From contig JAFQDY010000075.1 of NCBI GenBank assembly GCA_017399325.1, forward strand, positions 1 through 5,783: a stretch of 5,783 nucleotides of DNA, given 5' to 3'. Made by a program: the position numbers and the translations under genes. The notes below the pieces were generated by a model. The model was not told where the DNA came from. It ran no database searches and was given only the letters and a program-made list of their open reading frames with translations. Below, piece after piece: positions 1 to 5,756 of this stretch; position 1 is the first letter of the stretch; every line of letters starts with the position of its first letter. Origin of the DNA: Oscillospiraceae bacterium. GTDB lineage: Bacteria; Bacillota; Clostridia; Oscillospirales; Oscillospiraceae.

Positions 1-66
1 GATGGGAATTCCGCCAAATATGGGAATTTCAAAATACACAAATGCGCCGGTTACATTTAATTCCAT
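1..66 (-). CDS. atpB: ATP synthase F0 subunit a, N-terminal 22 codons (partial)
   Basis: Subunit a is the membrane stator protein that forms the proton (or sodium) half-channels next to the c-ring. Only its start is present: reading the minus strand from the ATG at 66-64 gives MELNVTGAFVYFEIPIFGGI, followed by Pro-Ile at the window edge. The hydrophilic start and the IPIFGGIPI segment match, from knowledge of the family, the N-terminus of clostridial AtpB just before its first membrane helix. The start is supported by an AGGGAG ribosome binding site (75-80) eight bases upstream. It begins three bases after the atpI stop codon, so the two are very probably translationally coupled. The rest of the gene, and presumably atpE, F, H, A, G, D and C, lie to the left of the window. 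Only 22 residues are available, so the call rests on motif plus gene order. Confidence 0.82.
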   Translation of the reverse strand, partial: MELNVTGAFVYFEIPIFGGIPI

Positions 67-69
67 TCC

Positions 70-468
70 TCACGCTCCCTTCTTTCCGAAAAAGCCCAAA
101 ACCAGGATCACAGGCCGGACAAACAGCAGTGGCAGCGCCAAAGCCAGCACATCAAAATACCCGCTGGCCGCGCAAGCCACCAAAATACCCGCCATCAGCA
201 AAAGCCGAATGGGATAGGCGCTTTTCATCATCTTTTGGCCGCCTTCCACATCTTGGTTTTCAGCCTTGTCTGCAGCCAGTGTTGCGACCATCGCCATAAA
301 GAAAAAGTTTGCCACAGCCAAAACCCCACCGATCAATCCGCCCAAGATCACAGGCAGGGCCAGTTTATGCAAAAGGGCGTAAACCCCAAACATAATTCCC
401 AGACAGACTGCTTCGCCGACGGCGATAAGAAGTGTCTGCCGCAATGCAATTTTTCTGGATTCTGTCAT
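70..468 (-). CDS. atpI: ATP synthase protein I (AtpI family), 132 aa
   Basis: AtpI is a small integral membrane protein encoded at the head of many F1F0 ATP synthase operons. In the family it is linked to assembly of the c-ring and, in some bacteria, to Mg2+ handling, and it is not part of the finished enzyme. The protein has four clear hydrophobic segments at about residues 13-33, 38-65, 86-102 and 106-127. A polar loop (about 66-85, rich in Asp, Glu, Gln and Lys) separates the two pairs, and the tail is basic (GKKGA). Length and topology fit the ATP-synt_I family. Two adjacent ATGs are possible (471 and 468). The second is preferred because it sits six bases from AGGA in the upstream GAGGAAG (473-479), while the first is only three bases away. 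The gene lies 18 bases after the AtpZ-like gene and three bases before atpB. Assignment rests on topology and synteny more than on conserved residues. Confidence 0.8.
   Translation of the reverse strand: MTESRKIALRQTLLIAVGEAVCLGIMFGVYALLHKLALPVILGGLIGGVLAVANFFFMAMVATLAADKAENQDVEGGQKMMKSAYPIRLLLMAGILVACAASGYFDVLALALPLLFVRPVILVLGFFGKKGA
75..80 (-). promoter_or_regulatory. Ribosome binding site of atpB
   Basis: The minus strand reads AGGGAG here, eight bases before the ATG at 66-64. It lies inside the last codons of atpI, whose TGA stop is at 72-70, so the site is reached by ribosomes finishing atpI. It fixes the start of the truncated atpB. Confidence 0.7.
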
Positions 469-486
469 CATACTTCCTCACAAAAA

Positions 487-741
487 TCACTCGTGTTCAT
501 TAAAACCCGCAGGGGGGTCTTTTTTCTCGCCTTTCGTCATTTTTTCCATGGCTTTCAGGCTCATACGCAGGCCGTCCACCGCGCCAACCACGCCCAAGAT
601 CACACCAACCACGATCACCCACGAACCCAAGTGCAGGTTCTGCCGCAGCCATACGGCCAGCCAAATAAAGCCCACCAGCGGCACGGCGGTGCTGAACCCC
701 AACTGGGTGATCCAAATGAGCAGTTGCGCGTTTTTCATCAT
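487..741 (-). CDS. AtpZ/AtpI-like small membrane protein (F1F0 ATPase-associated), 84 aa
   Basis: This is the first gene of the ATP synthase operon. The 84-residue protein has two hydrophobic helices (about residues 7-30 and 39-57) joined by a short RQNLHLGS turn, followed by a highly charged C-terminal tail (KAMEKMTKGEKKD and beyond). This fits the small AtpZ-type proteins, annotated as putative F0F1-ATPase subunit, which often precede atpI. In the family they are proposed to help assemble the synthase or to transport Ca2+/Mg2+. The start is the ATGATG at 741-736: AAGGAG (747-752) lies five bases from the first ATG and eight from the second, so the true protein may be one residue shorter. 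A longer reading from 768 has no ribosome binding site and is not supported. Its TGA stop is followed closely by the atpI ribosome binding site. The function is inferred from position and topology; there are no catalytic motifs. Confidence 0.72.
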   Translation of the reverse strand: MMKNAQLLIWITQLGFSTAVPLVGFIWLAVWLRQNLHLGSWVIVVGVILGVVGAVDGLRMSLKAMEKMTKGEKKDPPAGFNEHE

Positions 742-746
742 TGTTG

Positions 747-752
747 CTCCTT
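747..752 (-). promoter_or_regulatory. Ribosome binding site of the AtpZ-like gene
   Basis: The minus strand reads AAGGAG, five bases before the first and eight before the second of two adjacent ATG codons (741-736). It decides against the longer reading frame that would start at 768. Confidence 0.7.
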
Positions 753-782
753 GCCAATACTCCCACAATATTACATAGTAGT

Positions 783-811
783 ATTATATCAACCCTCGGC
801 AAAATATACAA
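783..811 (-). promoter_or_regulatory. Promoter of the ATP synthase operon (extended -10)
   Basis: On the minus strand a perfect TATAAT (788-783) is preceded by TG and one base, giving an extended -10 element. A weak -35, TTGTAT (811-806, matching only the first three bases of TTGACA), lies exactly 17 bases upstream. The distance to the ATG at 741 leaves a leader of roughly 35 bases containing the ribosome binding site. A housekeeping sigma factor would be expected to use it. Seen in sequence; activity is inferred. Confidence 0.6.
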
Positions 812-890
812 CTACATTTTTCGAAAAGAATCACCAAAACCTCTTCCAAATTCCCCGGAAATATTGTAAACTAGAAACAATCAAAAAGAT

Positions 891-895
891 GGGAG
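891..895 (+). promoter_or_regulatory. Ribosome binding site selecting a TTG start for recD2
   Basis: GGGAG lies eight bases before the in-frame TTG at 904. The alternative in-frame ATG at 889 overlaps this motif and has no purine-rich site in front of it (its upstream sequence is CAATCAAAAAG). The arrangement therefore favours TTG as the start codon. Confidence 0.6.
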
Positions 896-903
896 AATTT
901 GCG

Positions 904-2914
904 TTGAATCAGCCAGACCTGGAAATTTTACAAGGCATCGTCCAAGCCATTGTGTTTCAGAATTACGACAACGGCTATGCTGTCTTGCGCCTGCGTCTTG
1001 AGGATGCCCAAACCGTTACGGTGGTGGGCACCGTTCCCCTGCCCGCAGTGGGTGAACGGCTGATGGTCACCGGCAAATGGAGCAACCATTCCAGTTACGG
1101 CCGCCAGTTCGAGGCAGAGTTTTTGGAGCGCTTGATGCCCCAAACGGCTATAGAGATCCTCACCTATCTGTCCGGCCGGGTCATCAAAGGCGTCGGCCCG
1201 AAGATCGCCACCCGCATCGTGGAAAAATTCGGCGACCAGACCCTGCTCATTATGGAACGCGAACCGGAGAGGCTTGCCGAAATCGCCGGCATTTCCGACA
1301 AAAAAGCCCAGGAGATCGGCGAGGAATTCCGCCTGCAGGTGGGTATGCGCCACCTGATGGAGTTCTTCACCCTCCACCACCTGCCCGCGGAACTGGCGGT
1401 GAAAACCTACCGGCTTTACGGAGAGTCCGCCATGGACCTGCTCTATGACGACCCATATCTTTTGATGGACGAAGAACTGGACGCGCCTTTCGGCGCGGTG
1501 GACCGGTTTGCCATCAATTTGGGCATCGCAGGCGATGACCCTCGCCGTATCAACGCAGGCATTTTGTTTGAACTGCGCTATAACCAGTCTGCCGGCCACA
1601 GTTTCCTGCCGGAAGACAAACTGATTGATGCCACTTCCCAACTTCTGGGTGTGGGGATCGCCACAGTTGACGATTGCGTCCACAATCTGCTGGAAGCAGA
1701 CCTTTTGGTGCGCGACCGCTTGGCAGATACGCAGATCCTCTATTTGCCAACTTTGTACCGGGCAGAGACTTACTGCGCCCGCCGGCTTTTGGGACACGCC
1801 CACAAGACATTCTATGAGCCGCCCGCTTTGCAGAAAAAACTCCGTCTGGCCGCCCAAAGCAGCCACCTGGAATACTCCCCCCAGCAGACCCTTGCCCTGC
1901 GGCAAGCGGCAACTTCCGGTCTGCTTGTGATCACCGGCGGCCCCGGCACCGGCAAAACCACCATTTTGAACGGCATTTTGTCGCTCTACGACCAAATGGG
2001 TCTGCGCTGCGTATTGTGCGCCCCCACAGGACGGGCTGCCAAGCGACTTACGGAGGTGACCGGCTGGGACGCCTCCACCATTCACCGGCTTTTGGGTGCG
2101 GGCATCGACCCCCACACCGGCAAACTGTTTTTTGCCAAAGACGAACAAGACCCCTTAAAAGCCGACGCGGTCATCGTGGACGAGATGTCCATGGTGGATG
2201 TGGAACTTTTGCACCACCTGCTGAAAGCCACCCCGGAAAGCGCCCGTTTGATCCTTGTGGGCGACCCGGACCAACTGCCCCCTGTGGGGCCCGGCTTTCC
2301 ATTCCGGGATATGCTTCGCAGCAATATGCTGCCCAGCGTCCGCCTAACCGAAATTTTCCGTCAGGCGCAAGAAAGTCTGATCGTTATGAACGCCCACCGG
2401 GTCAATCGGGGCGAAATGCCCCATTTGCGGGATGTGAAAAGCGATTTTTTCTTCCTGCCCGGCAGATCCGAGGAAGAAGTTGCCCGAACCATCATGGGCC
2501 TTTGCACCACCCGCCTGCCCCAAAAGATGGGCATTCCCGCCGACCAGATCCAAGTGCTTTGCCCCACAAAAAAGGGCGCAGCCGGCACAGTGGCCCTGAA
2601 TAAACTTCTGCAGCGGGCATTGAATCCCCCGTCACCCACAAAACAGGAAAAAGCCTTTGGCGACACCATCTTCCGGGAAGGCGACCGGGTGATGCAGATC
2701 CGCAACAACTATGACCTTTTGTGGACAAAACCTGACGACAACACCATAGGCGCCGGCATTTTCAACGGGGATGTGGGCATTGTCCAAACCGTAGACGCAG
2801 CGACCGAGCAAGTCAAGGTCTTATTTGATGACCGCGTTGCCGCCTACGATTTTACCCAACTGAACGAATTGGAACTGGCATATGCCATGACCGTTCACAA
2901 AAGTCAGGGCAGCG
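904..2914 (+). CDS. recD2: RecD2 (RecD/TraA-type) SF1B DNA helicase, 5' exon, interrupted by a group II intron
   Basis: RecD2 is a 5'-3' superfamily 1B DNA helicase that acts in repair and replication-fork maintenance in bacteria, without RecB or RecC partners. The 670 codons present show an N-terminal RecD2-specific region, then helix-hairpin-helix-like repeats around residues 85-145 (IKGVGPKIATRIVEKFG; LAEIAGISDKKAQEI). The helicase core follows: Walker A GGPGTGKTT (345-353, Lys351), Walker B VIVDEMSMVD with Asp426-Glu427, motif III GDPDQLPPVG (453-462), motif IV LTEIFRQ (481-487), and motif VI up to AYAMTVHKSQGS (659-670). The reading frame is intact until 2914, where a group II intron begins after the first base of the next codon, expected to be Glu of HKSQGSE. 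The remaining part (probably some 60-80 residues, judged from usual family length) lies beyond the window. Unspliced translation would add GATRSLVKS and stop at 2941-2943. TTG 904 is chosen over ATG 889 because of GGGAG at 891-895. Codon use is GC-rich, unlike the intron. Confidence 0.92.
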
Positions 2915-2974
2915 GTGCGACTCGTTCCTTAGTGAAAAGCTAAGGCACTTAAGAAGTCGAAGTAGTAAAGTAAA

Positions 2975-3005
2975 ATTGGTACAAAAGTGGTTAGAGCCCG
3001 CCTGT
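2975..3005 (+). repeat. Imperfect direct repeat, copy 1, in the intron 5' region
   Basis: This 31-base segment starts with ATTGGTACA and ends with GCCTGT. It recurs at 3204-3234 with 28 of 31 identities and no gaps; the differences are at repeat positions 10, 17 and 26 (A/C, T/C, G/A). The flanks also share weaker similarity (for example AGTAGTAAAG before copy 1 and TTAGTAGAG before copy 2), so the original unit may have been longer. Confidence 0.8.
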
Positions 3006-3203
3006 TTGAAACGCTACGATAGATAATTAAGGAGAACTCTTAACTTGAATAGTCAAATGATAGAGCCAACGATAAGTTGGGCAACCCTCTTGAAGGACTA
3101 TCCCTAATACTCCGACTGGCTATATATAACGAAAGTTAAATAGTCAGAAGCTCGGTGAAGTCGGCAGAAAGAGTACCTAAGTCAATGAAATAGGTTAGTA
3201 GAG

Positions 3204-3234
3204 ATTGGTACACAAGTGGCTAGAGCCCACCTGT
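3204..3234 (+). repeat. Imperfect direct repeat, copy 2, in the intron 5' region
   Basis: Second copy of the 31-base element, 229 bases downstream of the first (28 of 31 identical). Two of the three differences replace a pyrimidine by a pyrimidine or a purine by a purine. Both copies keep the core TAGAGCCC. Whether this is a recent duplication or a structural symmetry of domain I cannot be decided without related introns. Confidence 0.8.
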
Positions 3235-3605
3235 CAAGAAAACCTAAAGTAAACGATATGGGAAATGATATGCCGGGGGTCTATAAATCTCTCACGGTTA
3301 GAATGTGCGGAATGCACTGACAAATCTGCGAATGTACGGGTCTAAACTGGCAAAACGTGGAAACACGGAGATTCCCCTTAGAGGGACGTCGGTGAGGTAA
3401 AGTAAAAATCGCGAGCTATGAAATACCTTATATGCGGAAGGCGCATATGAATCCGACAGGCCCATAGCAGAAACCTAAAAGAGAATATGCACAGATAAAG
3501 TTAAGGGAACGAGGAAAGGTATCAGGTTCTCATAATGAGAATAGACGGACGAAGAACAATAAGCCGTCGAGCTGGTGCCGAAAAGTAGTGGTCGAACTGT
3601 TGATA

Positions 3606-3622
3606 GCCTTTGTAATGAAGGC
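3606..3622 (+). other. Stable hairpin near the end of the 5' ribozyme (probable domain III element)
   Basis: GCCTT (3606-3610) pairs with AAGGC (3618-3622) around a seven-base loop, TGTAATG. It lies about twenty bases before the domain IV stem, where domain III is expected in a group II intron. The pairing is seen directly; the domain assignment is inference from order. Confidence 0.5.
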
Positions 3623-3640
3623 AGGAGGAATGGCCACAAG

Positions 3641-3669
3641 TCGTTACACTAATATACACTAAACATCAC
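3641..3669 (+). other. Domain IV basal stem, 5' strand
   Basis: This strand pairs with 5689-5718. Reading outward from the ORF, AACATCAC (3662-3669) pairs with GTGATGTT (5689-5696). CACT (3657-3660) and AATAT (3651-3655) pair with AGTG and ATATT (5699-5707) around a bulged A. TCGTTACACT (3641-3650) then pairs with AGTGAAACGA (5709-5718) with one mismatch. The pairing over two kilobases apart frames the protein-coding insert exactly, and shows that the ends of domain IV are preserved. Confidence 0.8.
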
Positions 3670-3714
3670 TTAGCATTGGATGTGAGTAAGCCTAAAAGAG
3701 GCACCTCAAACAAT

Positions 3715-3720
3715 GGAGGT
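3715..3720 (+). promoter_or_regulatory. Ribosome binding site deciding the GTG start of the intron protein
   Basis: A full GGAGGT lies nine bases before the in-frame GTG at 3730. There is no comparable site before the more upstream in-frame TTG (3676) or GTG (3682), and no in-frame ATG occurs in this N-terminal region. Confidence 0.7.
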
Positions 3721-3729
3721 GATGAACCA

Positions 3730-5652
3730 GTGAATGAACAACTTTCAGCAAGACCTGCTGTAGAAATACAGAAGGCCAAAAAGATTAAGCAGAAGAAAAT
3801 TAACAAACTTCGATATGCTGAATACTACGACCAACAAGAGTTATTGGATAGTCTGTATAGAGACAGCCAAAACGGAGCTATCTTTGACAAGCTGATGAAG
3901 CACATTGTTTCGGACGCAAATATATTGATGGCATACCGTTCTATAAAACGAAATACAGGAAGTAAAACGCCTGGAACCGATGGACTGACCATTACAGATA
4001 TTGAAAAACTTGAGCCAGAAGTAGTATGCAAACGAGTGCGTAATATTCTTAATAACTATCAGCCCAGAAATGTCCGAAGAAGGGATATTCCAAAACCCAA
4101 CGGAAAAACAAGACCGCTTGGCATTCCGTGTATATGGGATAGATTGATACAACAATGTATCCTGCAAATACTCGAACCAATTTGCGAAGCAAAGTTCTTC
4201 GATGGTAGTTTTGGTTTCCGTCCACTTAGGTCTGCAGAAAATGCAATAAACGAGGTTTACCGATATATCAATCGGTCAAATCTGTATTATATGATTGAAG
4301 TAGACATAAAAGGATTCTTCGATAATGTCAACCATTCTAAGTTGATTCGACAAATGTGGGCTATGGGTATAAGGGACAAGCAACTCCTATGTGTCATCAA
4401 GAAGATACTAAAGGCAAAAATACAAATGCCCGACGGTACGATCTTGGAACCCACAAAAGGCACACCGCAAGGCGGCATCATATCTCCACTTCTTGCCAAT
4501 ATTGTTCTGAACGAATTTGATTGGCATATGGAAAGCCAATGGGGAGAAAATCCACTTGCGTACAAATGGAAAGGCGGAGTAGCATCAAACGGAACACTGA
4601 GTAAAGGAAGTTCCTTTCGGGAAATGCGAAAAACCAACCTAAAAGAAATGCACACCATTCGCTATGCGGATGACGTGCGCATACTATGTGCCACAAAAAG
4701 TGAAGCACACAGAACCTTATACGGAGTTGCTGAATGGCTCAAAAAGCGTCTTGACCTTGATGTTTCAATGGAAAAAACCAGGATTGTAAATCTGCGGAAG
4801 AAACCTGGAGAGTTCCTAGGGATTGAAATTAGAACAAAAAGAAAAGGTCAAAAAGATGTCATTGCGTCCCATATGTGTCCAAAAGCTATTGAGCGCACAA
4901 AGGTTGCACTGAAAAAGCAAATCAAAGTCATTCAACGAAGCGGTAATACTAAACAAGCCATTGCCAACATTCAACTGTACAATGCCGAAGTCAGAGGAAT
5001 ACACAATTATTTCTGTATGGCAACGGATATTACAGTGGATTGTCAAGAAATACACAATTCGATATATGTGGCACTGTACAATCGGCTTAGACCCCTAAAG
5101 AAATGTTCTCTATCTCCAAAACTTGGAGATTACAAGAACTATGGGAAATGCAAGCGGATAATGGAGTATCAAGGACACTACATTCTTCCGATAGCATATG
5201 TACACCATCGAAAAACCGTTGGTAAAAAGAAAGCCGTAAACCTGTTCACGCCAGAGGGTCGAAAGTGGAAACACGATAATCTAATGTTTAGAAATGCGTG
5301 GCTACTGGGCGAACTCTATAAGTACCCAGTAAGGAACCGCTCAATTGAGTATAACGATAACCGTGTATCTCTCTTCTCAGCACAAAGAGGTCGATGTGCC
5401 ATAACTGGCAGGGACTTCCTGTGCCAAGAGGAAATACATTGCCATCATAAAACTCCAAGAGCCAAAGGCGGCAAAGACGGTTATAACAATCTTGTGCTTA
5501 TACTGGAAGATGTGCATAAACTGGTACATTCTACAAGGCAAAGTACAATAGATTTTTATTTGGGTTTACTCAAGTTGAATGACAAGCAATTCAAAAAGCT
5601 TAATCACCTAAGAGAACTCGCAGGATTGCCTACAATCAGCCGAGAGCAATAA
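3730..5652 (+). CDS. ltrA: Group II intron-encoded reverse transcriptase/maturase with HNH endonuclease domain, 640 aa
   Basis: LtrA-type protein: it binds the intron RNA to help it splice, then reverse-splices it into DNA, nicks the second strand and copies the RNA into DNA. Numbering is from GTG 3730. RT motifs are in order: RT0 near PGTDG (81-85), RT1 IPKPNGKTRPLGIP (120-133), RT2 FGFRP (161-165), RT3 EVDIKGFFD with catalytic Asp192, RT4 GTPQGGIISP (244-253), RT5 YADD (312-315) and RT7 FLGIEI (362-367). The maturase/domain X region follows around 380-500 (NAEVRGIHNY at 418-427). The C-terminal HNH domain has Cys556, His570-Cys-His572-His573, Asn586-Asn587 and His596/His600; the second Cys pair known from lactococcal LtrA is replaced by ILEDVH. 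All catalytic residues expected are present and the length is normal for endonuclease-bearing intron proteins, so the enzyme is probably functional. GTG is chosen for its GGAGGT site; an upstream TTG (3676) would add 18 residues. It stands alone in domain IV. Confidence 0.93.
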   Translation: MNEQLSARPAVEIQKAKKIKQKKINKLRYAEYYDQQELLDSLYRDSQNGAIFDKLMKHIVSDANILMAYRSIKRNTGSKTPGTDGLTITDIEKLEPEVVCKRVRNILNNYQPRNVRRRDIPKPNGKTRPLGIPCIWDRLIQQCILQILEPICEAKFFDGSFGFRPLRSAENAINEVYRYINRSNLYYMIEVDIKGFFDNVNHSKLIRQMWAMGIRDKQLLCVIKKILKAKIQMPDGTILEPTKGTPQGGIISPLLANIVLNEFDWHMESQWGENPLAYKWKGGVASNGTLSKGSSFREMRKTNLKEMHTIRYADDVRILCATKSEAHRTLYGVAEWLKKRLDLDVSMEKTRIVNLRKKPGEFLGIEIRTKRKGQKDVIASHMCPKAIERTKVALKKQIKVIQRSGNTKQAIANIQLYNAEVRGIHNYFCMATDITVDCQEIHNSIYVALYNRLRPLKKCSLSPKLGDYKNYGKCKRIMEYQGHYILPIAYVHHRKTVGKKKAVNLFTPEGRKWKHDNLMFRNAWLLGELYKYPVRNRSIEYNDNRVSLFSAQRGRCAITGRDFLCQEEIHCHHKTPRAKGGKDGYNNLVLILEDVHKLVHSTRQSTIDFYLGLLKLNDKQFKKLNHLRELAGLPTISREQ

Positions 5653-5688
5653 CACTACGGCGAATAAATGCTGAAATCTTGTAAAATT
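5653..5688 (+). other. 3' non-coding part of the domain IV loop
   Basis: Thirty-six bases between the TAA stop of the intron protein and the 3' strand of the domain IV stem. They contain no gene and no evident terminator hairpin, as expected, since the intron RNA must be transcribed through into exon 2. Confidence 0.6.
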
Positions 5689-5718
5689 GTGATGTTAAAG
5701 TGATATTAAGTGAAACGA
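5689..5718 (+). other. Domain IV basal stem, 3' strand
   Basis: This strand is complementary to 3641-3669, as described for the 5' strand. It ends four bases before domain V, which is the usual short joining segment between domains IV and V. Confidence 0.8.
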
Positions 5719-5722
5719 TGGA

Positions 5723-5756
5723 ACGCCGTGTGCGGTGAAAGTCGCACGCACGGTGT
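5723..5756 (+). ncRNA. Group II intron domain V (catalytic core)
   Basis: Domain V is the metal-binding catalytic hairpin of the ribozyme. The 34 bases fold into the standard form. A lower helix (5723-5731 with 5748-5756) and an upper helix (5732-5736 with 5741-5745) are capped by the GNRA loop GAAA (5737-5740), with a two-base bulge, AC, at 5746-5747. The catalytic triad position reads CGC (5724-5726), where many group II introns have AGC. The length is exactly the canonical 34, and the ribozyme core looks intact. Confidence 0.9.

Larger units (their letters stand above)
742..903. other. Divergent intergenic region between the atp operon and recD2
   Basis: This AT-rich spacer separates two divergently oriented genes. 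It holds the minus-strand atp promoter described separately and a ten-base perfect palindrome, TTTTCGAAAA (818-827), just upstream of the -35 element. It also holds a weak inverted repeat, ATTGT/ACAAT (863-867 and 877-881), shortly before recD2. The palindrome could be an operator but is short enough to be chance. No convincing plus-strand promoter for recD2 is visible: the best candidate, TTCCAA (844-849) with TAAACT (867-872) and a 17-base spacer, is poor. No small gene or RNA gene was recognised here. Confidence 0.45.
2915..3640 (+). ncRNA. Group II intron ribozyme, domains I-III (5' part)
   Basis: This stretch of about 725 bases carries no plausible gene and accounts for the long non-coding gap after recD2. 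It has many local hairpins: CCTTAG/CTAAGG (2927-2932 with 2940-2945), CCAAC/GTTGG closing the loop GATAA (3066-3080), GTGC/GCAC (3305-3317), ATATGCG/CGCATAT (3430-3448), TTCTC/GAGAA (3527-3541) and GCCTT/AAGGC (3606-3622, probably in domain III). It should contain the exon-binding sites. A five-base complement of the exon, CTGAC at 3317-3321, could pair with GTCAG at 2903-2907 as EBS2-IBS2. No perfect EBS1 for the last six exon bases, GCAGCG, was found. It also contains an imperfect 31-base direct repeat (listed separately). Limits between domains I, II and III are not assigned, as this needs a covariance model. Confidence 0.8.

Noticed and set aside
844..872. Plus-strand promoter for recD2 (TTCCAA, 17 bases, TAAACT)
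   Set aside because: The match to the consensus is poor in both boxes, and other weak hexamers nearby are as good. It is mentioned only as a candidate in the intergenic entry.
235..888. An N-terminal extension of the recD2 reading frame beginning at ATG 235
   Set aside because: It runs antisense through atpI and the AtpZ-like gene, its residues look like random translation (rich in His, Gln and Pro), and it has no link to RecD2 proteins. The frame is merely free of stops there.
928..2148. Long open frame on the minus strand opposite recD2 (406 codons)
   Set aside because: It is a shadow of the GC-rich recD2 codons. It shows no recognisable domain, and the plus strand encodes complete helicase motifs.
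2016..2603. Overlapping plus-strand frame within recD2
   Set aside because: It is out of frame with the helicase motifs and has low-complexity Arg/Pro/His composition typical of a shifted GC-rich gene.
2975..3234. A second intron nested in the first (twintron) suggested by the repeated element
   Set aside because: There is only one GTGCG-type 5' end at a sensible site and one domain V, and no second reverse transcriptase. A nested complete intron would not fit into 229 bases.
5389..5535. HNH domain as a separate homing endonuclease gene
   Set aside because: It is in one uninterrupted frame with the reverse transcriptase and lies at the C-terminus, as in known intron proteins.
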